DNA of 64,000 bases, taken from contig JAKZZE010000027.1 of the NCBI GenBank assembly GCA_024220505.1, positions 496,001-560,000 of the forward strand. The letters are read 5' to 3'. Source of the DNA: Rhizopus arrhizus (taxonomy: Eukaryota; Mucoromycota; Mucoromycetes; Mucorales; Rhizopodaceae). The position numbers were made by a program, and so were the translations under genes. Below the pieces are notes generated by a model. It worked only from the letters and a program-made list of their open reading frames with translations, had not been told where the DNA came from and searched no databases. Below, one piece after another: positions 34,727-45,426 of the stretch. Position 1 is the first letter of the stretch. Every line of letters starts with the position of its first letter.

Positions 34727-36047
34727 TTATTTTGATGATTCGGGTTGAATTGGCTTATTATTTTCATCTGCATCAAAAATAACTGAATTATTATTTTCTA
34801 CTAAAGTTTCTGGTGTTAATTGTGTAGGTGATTTTGATAAACGCATATCCAATGCTTTCAATGCCAATGCTCTACATAACATATTAATTTTTTTTTTTTT
34901 TTTCTTTTTCTTATCCAATTTACCTTCTTCTTTCTGCTTCTGCACGGGCTGAGCCAGGTAGAGGTGTAGTATGACCCAATTCCAAATCCCGATAAGTACG
35001 TGAACCAGGCTTACAACATTTTATCTTTACCAATAAATCATAAACAATATTTGAGATAAATATGATTAGAGGACTAGTAATAATCATTAGACTTTATCAA
35101 GTTATATTTAATAAACTTACTGTAAGAATTCTGGAAAGAATGTATGAATAGCAAATGCTTCACTTTGATCACCTTGGATACCATCTTGATATTTGAAAAA
35201 ACGAATATAAATCCAACCAATGACCCAACCCACATTAACTAGATTATAAAATACAATGGCTTTAAATAAAACGAGTCCAATGATACTAGCTGCTGTTGCC
35301 ACTCCTAACAAGTTCTATTGACAACTAATGAATAACATGTAATTCCTTTACTCTTATTTACCTTGACTCGAATAGATAATTTACCACCCAAAATAGCAAG
35401 ACGATGTTCAGGTACTAAATGTTTAAAAGCCACTAAAAAGGCTGAGAAAACACCAGACATACCATTGATTTGTATTTGATATCTTTTTTTATATAATCAG
35501 TTAGAAAGTATTTTATAATAAAAACCACTTACAGATTACTGTCATCTCCTGTTATATAAAAAGTAAAAAGTAAACCAAACCAAGTAACTAGATTGGATAA
35601 AACAGCAGAGATTATAATAAATTTCAATAATTCTTTTGATCCCCAAGCGCGTTCCAAATATTTTCCACAAAATAATAATACAACAATACTAAACACAAGC
35701 TATTTTCATCAAAAAAAAAAAAAAGTTAGCAATTGAATTAGCTTATAAATTATTCTTGTTACAGTAAATATATTGCTTTCATAAAATGAAGCTGTTAAAA
35801 ATGTCCAAGGAGCATAAAAGGCACTATAGAAAAAATAAATAAATATTAAAAATTAGTTTTTATATATAAAAAAAAAGGCTTACAATCCTGGTAAAAGACC
35901 AATGTATGGACAAATAGAAAGTGGTATTTGATCTGTTTCTTGTTCAAGTCTTAATCGATAAATATAAATAAAAGAAACTGTAGATAAACAAAAGACAGAA
36001 GAAACTAAGGCTTTTGTTAAAGAAGGTACATTATTTAACAAGTTCAT
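34727..36047 (-). CDS. TMEM115/DUF1751 rhomboid-like membrane protein, 333 aa
   Basis: Seven exons on the minus strand (35884-36047, 35763-35823, 35533-35699, 35362-35482, 35121-35314, 34924-35073, 34727-34871) give 333 residues. The protein has about six hydrophobic helices: an N-terminal one around VSSVFCLSTVSFIYIY, then FAFYAPWTFLTASFYE, LVFSIVVLLFCGKYLERAWG, IISAVLSNLVTWFGLLF, GMSGVFSAFLVAF and ASIIGLVLFKAIVFYNLV. The motifs APWTFLTA, LERAWGSKE and INGMSGVF are those of the DUF1751/TMEM115 family, a Golgi-resident rhomboid pseudoprotease group involved in retrograde traffic. The C-terminal cytosolic tail ends with RALALKALDMRL, a family-like segment, and an acidic stretch. An alternative in-frame ATG at 36080 would add 11 residues. 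It is divergent from the Cyc8 gene, sharing a roughly 280-bp upstream region. Confidence 0.88.
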
Positions 36048-36330
36048 TGGAAGTAAAGAAGAAAGGAACTTCTCCCCCAAAAAAAATAAATAAGAAACTC
36101 ACAAAAAGCTCTCTGCGCACGTGATGTCTGAAATTCATCTACAAGTGTGTGTAACATAACATGACAAAAAAATGTAAACTTAAGAAAGAGGGGGAGGGGA
36201 CAGGATGTTGTGTAAACCCCCCAAAAATACAATTACACTTTTTTTCTTTTTTACTATTTTTTTTTTTCTTTCTTTTTTTTCTTTTTCTTTTTTTTTTTTT
36301 TTTTTTTACTGTAAATCTACTTGTAAAATA
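36048..36330. promoter_or_regulatory. Shared divergent upstream region
   Basis: A 283-bp region lies between the start codons of the TMEM115-like gene (minus) and the Cyc8-like gene (plus). It contains a long T/C-rich tract at about 36238-36307, directly before the Cyc8 leader. Both promoters must lie here or in the 5' introns; no precise factor site could be assigned. Confidence 0.45.
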
Positions 36331-38202
36331 ATGACAGCAGTTAAAGCAATACCAAGACCTACTACAATACAAAAATTAGCCAGTGTAAACGAACAGGTTT
36401 GGTTGAAATTAGGTAATCTATTGCACAAGAAAAAAAAGAGAGAAAGAGAGACAGAGAAAGAAAGAGAAAATGATGACGAAAAATTTAAACAGAAAGAGAG
36501 AAAGGGGGAGGAGGGAAGGGAATGTGTACGATGTGCTTTAAACTTTAAGATTCTGTATTACAATAAAATTACTTTTTATGGATTAGCTCTCTATCAAAAA
36601 AAAAGAACGCCACAGACACTAATATACTTTTTTTAGGTAATTTAGCGGAGATGATGTCGGATGGAGAAAAAGCCATGAATTCTTATGAGTCTGCACTCCG
36701 ACATAATCCATATTCTGTTGCTGCCTTGACTCATATAGCCTCTATTTGCAGAGGAAAAGAACAGTTTGGAAAGGTGATTTATATCAAATTGATTGTATTT
36801 TTATTGACACTTTCTATTAGGCAGTAGAATATTTCAAAAGAATCCTTGCTTTACAAGAAAATAATGGAGAAGCCTGGAGTGCATTAGGTCATTGTTATCT
36901 GATGATGGATAATTTACAAGAAGCATATCAAGCCTATCAACAAGCTCTTTATCATCTACAGAATCCAAAAGATCCCAAATTATGGTATGGCATCGGTATT
37001 TTGTATGATCGATATGGATCCATTGATCATGCTGAAGAAGCATTCTCTGCTGTGATGAAAATGGATCCTAATTTTGAAAAGGCCAATGAAATCTACTTTA
37101 GGTTGGGTATTATTTATAAGCAACACCAGAAATACGATCTGTCATTACAAGTAAAGATTATATTTGAATAATTTATGTGTTTCTAATGAACTTTTAGTGC
37201 TTTCGTTATATTTTACGTAATCCACCTAAACCATTAACAGAAGTTGATATTTGGTTTCAAACAGGACATGTATATGAGCAGCAAAAGGAATATGAATTAG
37301 CAAAAGAAGCTTATGAAAAAGTATTGATAGACAACCCAGATCATGCTAAAGTATTACAACAGTTGGGTTGGCTATACCATCAACAAAACACCTCCTTCTG
37401 TAATCAATCTTTGGCTATTCAATTCCTTACACGTTCTCTTAAATCAGATAGTACGGATGCTCAATCTTGGTATCTATTAGGTCGATGTTATATGGTCGAG
37501 CAAAACTACAATAAAGCTTATGAGGCTTATCAACAAGCAGTTTATCGCGATGCACGTAATCCTACATTTTGGTGTTCAATTGGTGTGTTGTATTATCAAA
37601 TCAATCAATATCGTGATGCGCTGGATGCTTACAGTCGAGCGATTCGATTAAATCCTAATATAAGTGAAGTCTGGTATGATTTAGGTACTTTGTATGAATC
37701 ATGTAATAATCAAATACAAGATGCATTGGATGCTTATCAACGTGCTGCTCAATTGGATCCAACTAATCCTCACATTAAACAAAGACTAGAACTATTAAAG
37801 AAATCATCATCTACAACCAGTTATAATCAACCTATACCTCAAGATGTGAGTAATCCATATCAACATTATCAGCAAGATAGAATGCCTGAACAACCTAATT
37901 TTCCACCAACTAATGTTCATATACCAGATATCAATAGACCAGTGAGGTCTCCTATTCCAACACATCATAAACCTACATTATATGAATCAAATCATGAACC
38001 TATCAGAAGAACATCTATACTTTATGACCCAGAAAAGTTAAATCCAAAAAACAGTCCTATCGAGAGTAGTGCGGCTGATACATTAATGAGTATGTCACAG
38101 CAAAAAGACAAACGATCTTTGGAAATGGCAGATTTAGACGATGAAGAACCAGAAAAAAGACCCAAGCTTGATTCACCTACTTCAGTTCTATTGAATAAAT
38201 AA
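36331..38202 (+). CDS. CYC8: Cyc8/Ssn6-type TPR transcriptional co-repressor, 517 aa
   Basis: Four exons (36331-36412, 36637-36773, 36821-37150, 37198-38202) give 517 residues. About ten tetratricopeptide repeats fill residues 20-380. Motifs include WSALGHCYLMMDNLQEAYQA, WYGIGILYDRYGSIDHAEEA, WFQTGHVYEQQKEYELAKEA, WYLLGRCYMVEQNYNKAYEA and WYDLGTLYESCNNQIQDAL. Their order and spacing are those of Cyc8/Ssn6. That protein binds Tup1 and carries the complex to repressor proteins such as Mig1 and a2. The C-terminus is short, Pro/Ser rich and ends in an acidic-basic patch (LDDEEPEKRPKLD). The poly-Gln tracts of the yeast protein are absent and the tail is much shorter. Intron 1 is unusually long (224 nt) and purine-rich. 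Confidence 0.93.
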
Positions 38203-38240
38203 AACACATTGAAACTCAATTTTTTTTCTTTTTTTTTTTT

Positions 38241-40107
38241 ATGCCTCCTATTCCTAGCACACGCAACATTAAACTTGACACAACGCAAAGTGATATAGTT
38301 CAGTGGACTTTAACACGACAACATTCGAAAATATATTTTAATAAACAACCTACAGCAGAGAATGAGTTGACAGATGACAACACAATGGAGATGGCAAGAA
38401 TCTTGCTTGGAATTTTACATGTAAAGCAAAATGAAAAGAAAAAGCACGTGTTACTTAAGATGATGCTTTAGAAAGAGGAAGAAGAGGAGAAAAAGAAGGA
38501 GCATGTACGGTTATTAGCTGATAGAATTAAAAGACTTTACAAGCATGTCAAGTTTTCTTCAAAGAGATTTGTCAACTGTAGTATTCAGAATACACAGAAA
38601 TCTAAAATAGGAAAGTTATTGGAGTTATATTATGCACTCTCGAACGAACTACAAGACACATTGGCTTTAAGGTTAAACTTCCTTTTGAGTGCTATCAAAG
38701 ACAATGAACGTTTGGGTGTTGCATTGTGTGAGGTATTATGTTGGAAAGAACAAGCTGGAAAAGGTATGTACACATCTAATGGAGAAGAAAGTTAAATTAT
38801 TGTTATTAGATTATATCATGTCCCTTAACACTGAACAGTTGAATTATTTTCTTATTGAGGATGGAAAGATATTTTTTAGGTATACATGAAAGTGAGAGAG
38901 GGAGTAAAGTAGGAAGAAGTATATTTGACAGACTAAAATATGTAGAGATAATGGTGATATGAAGTGGGAAAAAATGAAGAGGTTCTATTATGTATTACAT
39001 CAATATCAAGCGGAAAAAGAGACATGCTTGAACCAATTAATTCATATAAAAGAATTGATGAACAGCAGCGACACAAAGGCAGTTTATTATAAAATGATCG
39101 AGCAAGTGAAAAAGCAAGTTTTATTCAAGACTCATGCCAAAGAGAACCTTATTTTAGAATACTTGTCTTTTTGGTTTTTTGAATTTAATCAAGACTCGAC
39201 CGTGAATATCACAGACTATACAATACGTGTATTACAGTCATATCTTACAGCAGAAAATGTAAGTGAGAAGACATCTTCTTCTTTGTTTACTAACCTATCA
39301 GCAGAATATGACTATTCCTGATGTAACAGTGTTATTATATATTTATTGTAGTGGATGTAGAAAACTAGTTGCAGAAGATAAAGATGCTCTAAGAATCTTT
39401 GACATCATGGACAGTATTACTCAAGCTGTCCTAAAACTTTTAGAGGATGGCCATGATTCTTTTGGTGGTTTGGCTATTTTATTAGCATTTGCTCAGTTCA
39501 CATTGTATTATATACGTATTGATCTTACTTATCCTACTTGGTTTGAGGTATGTTCTCACAAAGAGTAATTGCTATCTAAACCTAACATCAAAAATAACAG
39601 AGCACGTTTGTAAATCCAAAAACAACCGCATTAACAAAGAGAATGCATGCTGTGTTTTTAAAAGCACTCGAAGAAACGATTCCATATGAATTACCAAGTA
39701 TCCTTCAGGTTCACGGGAAAGCAATGCTACATCACAGTAATGACACATCTATCATCACACATATACGAACAAGGTTACTCGAGTTGGGTGTTGATAATAG
39801 CTTAAAAAGATATCCTGAAACACTTGGTACACCTTTACAAAGGTCATTAGCTATAAATACCACAATTGATGATGAAGTAAGAGTAGCTATTGAGCAGTTC
39901 ATAAAAAGAGAAGGCAGCATACCAACCAATCTGCTACAAAACTTTGTATTTCGTCGACAGTGGTTTATCGCCACCTTTTTACCTGCTCTGTTTTCCTACG
40001 ATAATCCAAGCATGACAGATGCCAAATTTAAATTAATCAAGGCCTTGAAAGAAAAGGGAAAAATACCCGAAACAGTGTATAGGGAATTAATGCAAAAGAT
40101 TTATTAG
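38241..40107 (+). CDS. FANCA-like protein, short form, 535 aa
   Basis: Six exons (38241-38420, 38472-38763, 38810-38879, 38946-39258, 39302-39547, 39601-40107), all joining in frame, give 535 residues. The C-terminal 250 residues align in order with blocks I remember from the N-terminal half of animal FANCA. WFESTFVNPKTTALTKRM lines up before FLKALEETIPYELPSILQVH, matching the FANCA stretch ending in LQVH. FIKREGSIPTNLLQNFVFRR then matches the segment before its FLPALL motif, here WFIATFLPALFSYDNP. LIKALKEKGKIPETVY matches the following LK-IP-Y motif. The protein is mostly helical. FANCA is part of the Fanconi anaemia core complex for interstrand crosslink repair. This protein stops where animal FANCA continues for roughly 900 more residues. 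Its stop is 8 bp from that of the convergent acyl-CoA synthetase. The gene model is strong; the family call is from memory. Confidence 0.62.
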
Positions 40108-40115
40108 TGATATTA

Positions 40116-42443
40116 TTAATTGAAAGCTCTGCCGTTTGATAAAGTGGCATACAAAATATCAATTTGCGATTTGTACATCGTTTTTGCTGTTTCACGTTTC
40201 AACTTGAAAGTAGGAGTCAAGAGGTCATTATCAATAGTAAATTCATTTGGGGTAAGATAAACAGCTCTGATTTGTTCAAAGCCTTTGAGATCATTTTCCT
40301 TGCCATAAGCACTCAATACTTTCAAGAATTCCTTTTTGACCTCTTCTGATTCATATGCATTTTCAACTGTAGCAAACTTCTTTTTGGCCCAAGCAAAGAA
40401 TGAGTCCTTGTCAGGAACAACGATACCTACTAAAGAAGATTGCATCGAGTCACCATAAACAAAAGCTTGTGCGACCAGTTCATGCTTTTGATAAACGCCT
40501 TCAATCTTTTCGGGTGCAATATATTCTCCCTAGCAAACACACACTTAGTTTTTCAGAAAGCAAACAGTGAGCTAAAGTACCTGAGATAGTTTGAAAATAT
40601 TCTTTAAACGATCAATGATGACGACACGATTGGCAGAATCAAGCAAACCGATATCCCCTGTATGTAGCCAACCATCCTCATCCACTGTTTCAGCAGTCTT
40701 TTCAGGGCTTTTGTAATATTCTTTCATGACCGAGTGACCACGAATACAGATTTCTCCTCGAGGATGAGGTTGATCAGTTGAAAGATAATCCATTTCAGGT
40801 ACATCAACTAATTTTACTTCTGAACAAGGGAAAGGTACACCCACTACACCAGAAGTATTGTCATCTATAACTGTCTACTTTTACACATTAGATTGTCAGT
40901 GCCGAATGTATTTGGATATTTACCAAGCATCCACCACAATAATTTTCAGTCTGTCCGTAACCTTCAAAAACACGAGCAGAAAAACAAATTCGCATGAAAT
41001 CCATTACATCAGGTGAAACAGGTGCGGATCCACTTAGTATAAAACGAAGTCTACCACCTAGCTTTTGTCGAATCTGTTTCATAAAGGAGGTTCATTTATC
41101 CATCTTTACTCGCTTTCTATTATTTTTACCTGTCCAAAGACCACACGATCCCAAAGCCAGTGATGAATAGTTTTGTTCAAATGTTTTTTCTTTGCTTGGA
41201 AAGCAGTATGAAATAAATAAGCAGACATGCCTCCCTTCTTTTTTACACCAGCCAATACTTTATCGTAGATACGATTGAACAGCCTTGGTACTGAACAAAA
41301 CACAGTTGGTTTTAATTCTGCAATGTCATCCAACAGTTTAAGTGTATCTCCCTATACATAAGGAATGTAAGTACAACGAGTACCTTTTAGAAGATATTAC
41401 TTGATAGTAACCAATGGCAGCCCCTTTAAATAAATGAATGCCTTGTGCAGCACGCTCAAACACATGTGCAAGGGGAAGATAAGAAATATAAACGTCATCT
41501 GAGGAGATCAAGGCAAATGTTCCCTTTTCACCCACAGCAGAGATACCCGAAACAGCTGCTACACAGTTAGCTTGAGTTAAAACAACGCCTTTAGGGACGC
41601 CTGTCGTTCCACTATGAAGAATTAGCCCAAGTTATCCCTTTATTTAAGGTTACCTAGTGTAACAAATAGTTGCAATATCTTCTGGTTTTGGTAAATCTGT
41701 CTCTGTTGTCAAAGAAGCACCCATTGTTTCCACTTCATGAAACGTGTAAACTTTAATACCAACTGCTTGGGCTTGTTCCTTTTGAGCTTCATCCACTTCA
41801 GGATCCATGACAATGGCTGTTTGAATAGATCCGATTTGAGATTTTAATTGAGCAATATTATTCAGTTTATCAGCGCTCAACACAATAAATTCCATATCTG
41901 TTTGATTGATAATGTATTCCATGGCTTCTGCACCCAAAGTATCATAAAGTGCAACAAGAATAAATGCTTGTCGATAAGATGAAATTTCAGTGATTGTCTA
42001 GTGAAAAGTCAAAAAAGACATGTCTATGTTAAGTGTATAATCATTATACCCATTCTGGTCTATTGACTGAATAAACACCAACACACTGCTGACGCTTTAA
42101 ACCCAGTTGAATCAAGCCTTTTCCAAAGTTTTCGATACGCGTATTAACTTTTGGATAACTTTGCCATTCATATTCTTTTGCTTCACCATTTTCCATACGA
42201 CGTGTACCCATAAAAGGTTTATCTGTGAACTGTCATTATCAAAGAAATAAATATGTCAATTATTTATTTACCGCCAGCCAAGTTATAACCGTGTTGATAT
42301 AAATCCCAAGCAGTCAAAACCCCTTCTGGGTGATCTACCAATTTATCTGCAAATAAAAAGTGACGGTAAGGTAACGTTTCACCGTCTTTCTTTACTGCTC
42401 CAGGCATAGGAACAGCATAAGGTGGTTGAAAGGCTGGATGCAT
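40116..42443 (-). CDS. Long-chain fatty acid-CoA ligase, 659 aa
   Basis: Eight exons on the minus strand (42272-42443, 42050-42222, 41654-41997, 41401-41611, 41130-41351, 40924-41073, 40581-40874, 40116-40529) give 659 residues, the usual ACSL length. The AMP-binding P-loop is YTSGTTGVPKG near residues 228-238, split by intron 3. Further hallmarks are YLPLAHVFER, GSAPVSPDVMDFMR, FEGYGQTE, GWLHTGDIG, the linker motif VIIDRLKNIFKLSQGEY (FACS signature) and LTPTFKLKRETAK with the catalytic C-terminal lysine region. It activates long-chain fatty acids to acyl-CoA with ATP for lipid synthesis or beta-oxidation, at ER, peroxisome or lipid droplet. The end (GRAFN) is not a peroxisomal PTS1 signal. 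I start at MHPAFQPP. It is convergent with the FANCA-like gene. Confidence 0.95.
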
Positions 42444-43116
42444 TTTCTTTTTTGTTAAAGAAAAGAAGAAAAAAAAAACGAAATCTGTATTCAAATTTTA
42501 TTAAAAAAGCAGGAAAAATCCTTTTTTTTTTTACCCAATAACATTTTACTGTTTACTGAGCTTATTTTCTTACAATACTCTCAAAACTCATGGTGGTGAG
42601 GGGGAGGGGAATACATGCTTATGTAAGTGTATTACTTTTGAAAAATATGGATTTATATACACAATAAAGCGTCTAATTTTACAAAGTAGTTTGTTATTCA
42701 TGCATAATGGGAGATTGTTGTTTTCTCATATACATTTGATCTCTGTTTTCTATTGTCATACGTGAAAAAAAAAAAAGAATGTTCATTCATCACCCCTCGT
42801 TTGTTTTGTTCAGGAACAAAAAAAAAATAGTAAAGGAGAACAATAGGATATTTTGTGTAAACATATCTTATGTTTGTGTATGTGTGTATATAAATAAACA
42901 AAGTGAGGAGAAGAAGGAAAGGAGGAAATGATTTTATGCGATGGTCATGGCGTAAGCATTGATTATCCAAAGATAGAATGTGTGCCCCATTTGAAACACA
43001 ATATCATAAACAAAGTAGTTAAATTAGAATTTTAACTAGGCTTTTATCATTTTTCTTTTTGTAAACCATTGAGTACATTTAAAAAAGCCCTTTTTTATTA
43101 TATGCTATGTATTCCT

Positions 43117-43260
43117 TCAATACATGCGCTTCTCCTTAAAGAGAACCATATCTGTGCCCTTAATCTCCTTAATTTCATAACAACTGTCTCTCTTCTCAGG
43201 AAACCAAGCCCGATCTTTGGTTTGTGCAGGGAAAATTAATAAATTTGGATTGATCCATAC
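43117..43260 (-). pseudogene. Eroded coding fragment, family unknown
   Basis: On the minus strand an open frame ends with a TGA at 43117-43119. It reads WINPNLLIFPAQTKDRAWF, then PEKRDSCYEIKEIKGTDMVL and FKEKRMY. The composition is protein-like, unlike shadows nearby. An adjacent frame just upstream (around 43270-43375) also reads plausibly (GGVLVIQFLYAHYCETFNP), suggesting a frameshifted older gene. No family was recognised and no start codon or splice site could be placed. Confidence 0.28.
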
Positions 43261-44068
43261 ATAAAAAAAAAGAAAGGGTTAAAAGTCTCACAGTAATGCG
43301 CATATAAAAATTGAATGACAAGTACTCCTCCATTCTGATTTACAGTACCAGTGAACCCATTAACAAAATGAACAAGTCTCGTGTTGAATATAAAAAAGTC
43401 AATTTGTTTTTTATAGTTCTCTATTAAAATTGGTATAATGATATGTTTGCTTTTGCAAATATACTCCTTTTATAGTATAGTTGTCCTTTATTTTAGCAAT
43501 TCTCGTTTTTAATTTATAGCCAGTACACAGACTTGATAATAAAAATATTAAAAATAATGAAATCCTGCAAGCTCTTTAATAGCATGGCTTAATGCGATTT
43601 TTTGAAGTTGTACCATTCAAAGTCTATTGATTCATTTTCAAAAAAAAAAAAAAAGTATTAAATGTGAGGTGGTGTTGCTAGTGAAGATCCTGATTTCTGG
43701 GGGGGGGTTATTATTATTGTTGTATATTTCTCTTATTTTTTATATTAGCTTCAGCGTTTCATAAGAGAAGGCTGTTCAAATTGGATGGTTAACATAAAAA
43801 TCGAATTTGTTTAGCAAGTATTATGTTTTTAGATTTATTGTGTCTTTTTCTTCGGTTTTTGACTTTATCTTATGTTTCATACACGCAGGTATATCACCAC
43901 CAATCTGAGAACTGTTTTTATTTTGGGATAAAGTAGATTGAAATTTATAAAAGCTTATCATCAACTATCCAAGTGATTAATACAATCCTACAGTAGGATG
44001 TTATACCTAGTTTTTATGTTTCAATAGAATGTTTTCTACTCATTCGCTTTACTGTAACAACAAATCTT

Positions 44069-44467
44069 TTATGGATGATGAGTGTCATCAGCACTAGTTT
44101 TGAAAAATCTTTTTAGTTGTATACTTAATAAATGCTTTTTGAAAGTATAGTTACAACGCAATCTTCTTTTGTCTCCCTTTCTTCTCGTCATTGCTGATGT
44201 TCTAGAAGAAATAATTATACTTGCTGGTGGCAAAGATTTCTTACTTTTTCGGACATACTCATACGTTTCTTCTTTAGAGTAATCCTTGTCTTTTATCATT
44301 AAATTCTTCTTGAAAACTAGCAGTGTAGCGCTTTGGCTATTTATGTAGTGATTTTGTTTGGATGGTTTAGTTGGAAGCACAAGCCTATCATCTGGTTCTT
44401 CTTTGAATTGTGTAATATACAAGATAATATTATTTTTTAAGCGGCTACAATACATATTAATCATCAT
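44069..44467 (-). CDS. Hypothetical protein, about 132 aa
   Basis: A minus-strand ORF that can start at ATG 44465-44467 (MMINMYCSR). It is hydrophilic and basic, with a Lys/Arg-rich C-terminal part (SAMTRRKGDKRRLRCNY). No domain, signal or membrane segment was recognised. It stands alone in a long intergenic region, so it could be a chance ORF or an eroded gene. Confidence 0.25.
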   Translation of the reverse strand: MMINMYCSRLKNNIILYITQFKEEPDDRLVLPTKPSKQNHYINSQSATLLVFKKNLMIKDKDYSKEETYEYVRKSKKSLPPASIIISSRTSAMTRRKGDKRRLRCNYTFKKHLLSIQLKRFFKTSADDTHHP

Positions 44468-44840
44468 ATTCAATCAAAAAGAATATAAAAAAATAACATT
44501 AAAAATATTGAGAGAAAAGAAACATTAATTTTATTAATAGTTTTTGCTTCAATCGTTCTTTTTGTTGTCAAATTCCAATTTGATTAATTATACCGTTTGA
44601 TTCAAGGCGGTTCTGGTAGAGATAATTTTACAAAATAATGGATTGTTTAACTTTTAGCTTTTCATTTCATACATCTTCTTTAAGATGTTTTATATATTTT
44701 ATTTTATATCAGGATGAAAATGTAAGCCATACAAGATCTACTTTACTCAATAAAGCGCTTAAACTATGACATATTAAAAGCTAAACTCTATAAAGACTTC
44801 ATACGTGTTTTATATCATAACCTGTACGTGATCTAAAGAT

Positions 44841-44964
44841 TCGCTCCCAGGCTGTCTCCTTCAACTTGAGGAGATGACATTCATCACACAAACGACTGTC
44901 TTTAAAAAGCTTCCATTTTTAGAGTTTTCGTCTCCTCAATTTGAGGGAGAGAGCTTGAGAGCGA
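44841..44964. repeat. Imperfect inverted repeat, about 37-bp arms
   Basis: The left arm 44841-44877 (starting tcgctcccaggctgtctcct) and the right arm 44928-44964 (ending gagagcttgagagcga) are reverse complements with roughly six mismatches. About 50 bases separate them. It may be a small MITE or a hairpin. No target duplication was identified. Confidence 0.6.
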
Positions 44965-45426
44965 CCTTTATTAGCTCAAGTTTTTAAGGCTCAGAATTCC
45001 ATTGGACCTTGGCGTGTATATGTCACTGTATGTTATCCTTACATCATCTTCTGTAGAGTTTTATCAATGATATGGCACCCAAGAGCTATTTCTCTACTTT
45101 TTATTGTCATCTTGTGATAAAAATAGTAAAAACACGTTGTTTATTACCATTGTTACCATCACATTCAATACCCTAATAAAAAAAAGCCCTTTTCTCATTC
45201 AATTGAAACCGAATTATATCCTTTTTCTTTTTGGAGTGAAAGCTTTGCATGTCTACGTTAGTATTAATTAAATAGGTAAGAAAAAAATGTGTCAATTATC
45301 GGTATTTTAAACGAGTTCATCCCTTTACTGGTAAACCCCCACTTTGCCGATTTTATTAAAAAAAAAAGCTTCAATTTTTTTTTCTTTTCTTTTTCTTTTC
45401 TTTTTCTTTTTTTCTTCATACTTATT

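Larger units (their letters stand above)
42444..45426. other. Long intergenic region with weak coding fragments and a hairpin
   Basis: About 3 kb. A minus-strand coding-like piece at 43117-43260 (FPAQTKDRAWFPEKRDSCYE and onwards), a minus ORF at 44069-44467 and an imperfect inverted repeat at 44841-44964 are listed separately. Other content is AT-rich. The stretch 45368-45420 just before the Sec2-like start codon is almost pure T/C. Confidence 0.4.

Noticed and set aside
35010..35072. An intron I first placed before the KPGSRTYR exon of the TMEM115-like gene
   Set aside because: The frame stays open and encodes a sensible helix here, and the phase only works with an acceptor at about 35074.
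45289..45426. Upstream in-frame extension of the Sec2-like protein
   Set aside because: It would translate the T/C-rich leader into a Phe/Leu run; the ATG at 45427 starts the expected coiled coil.
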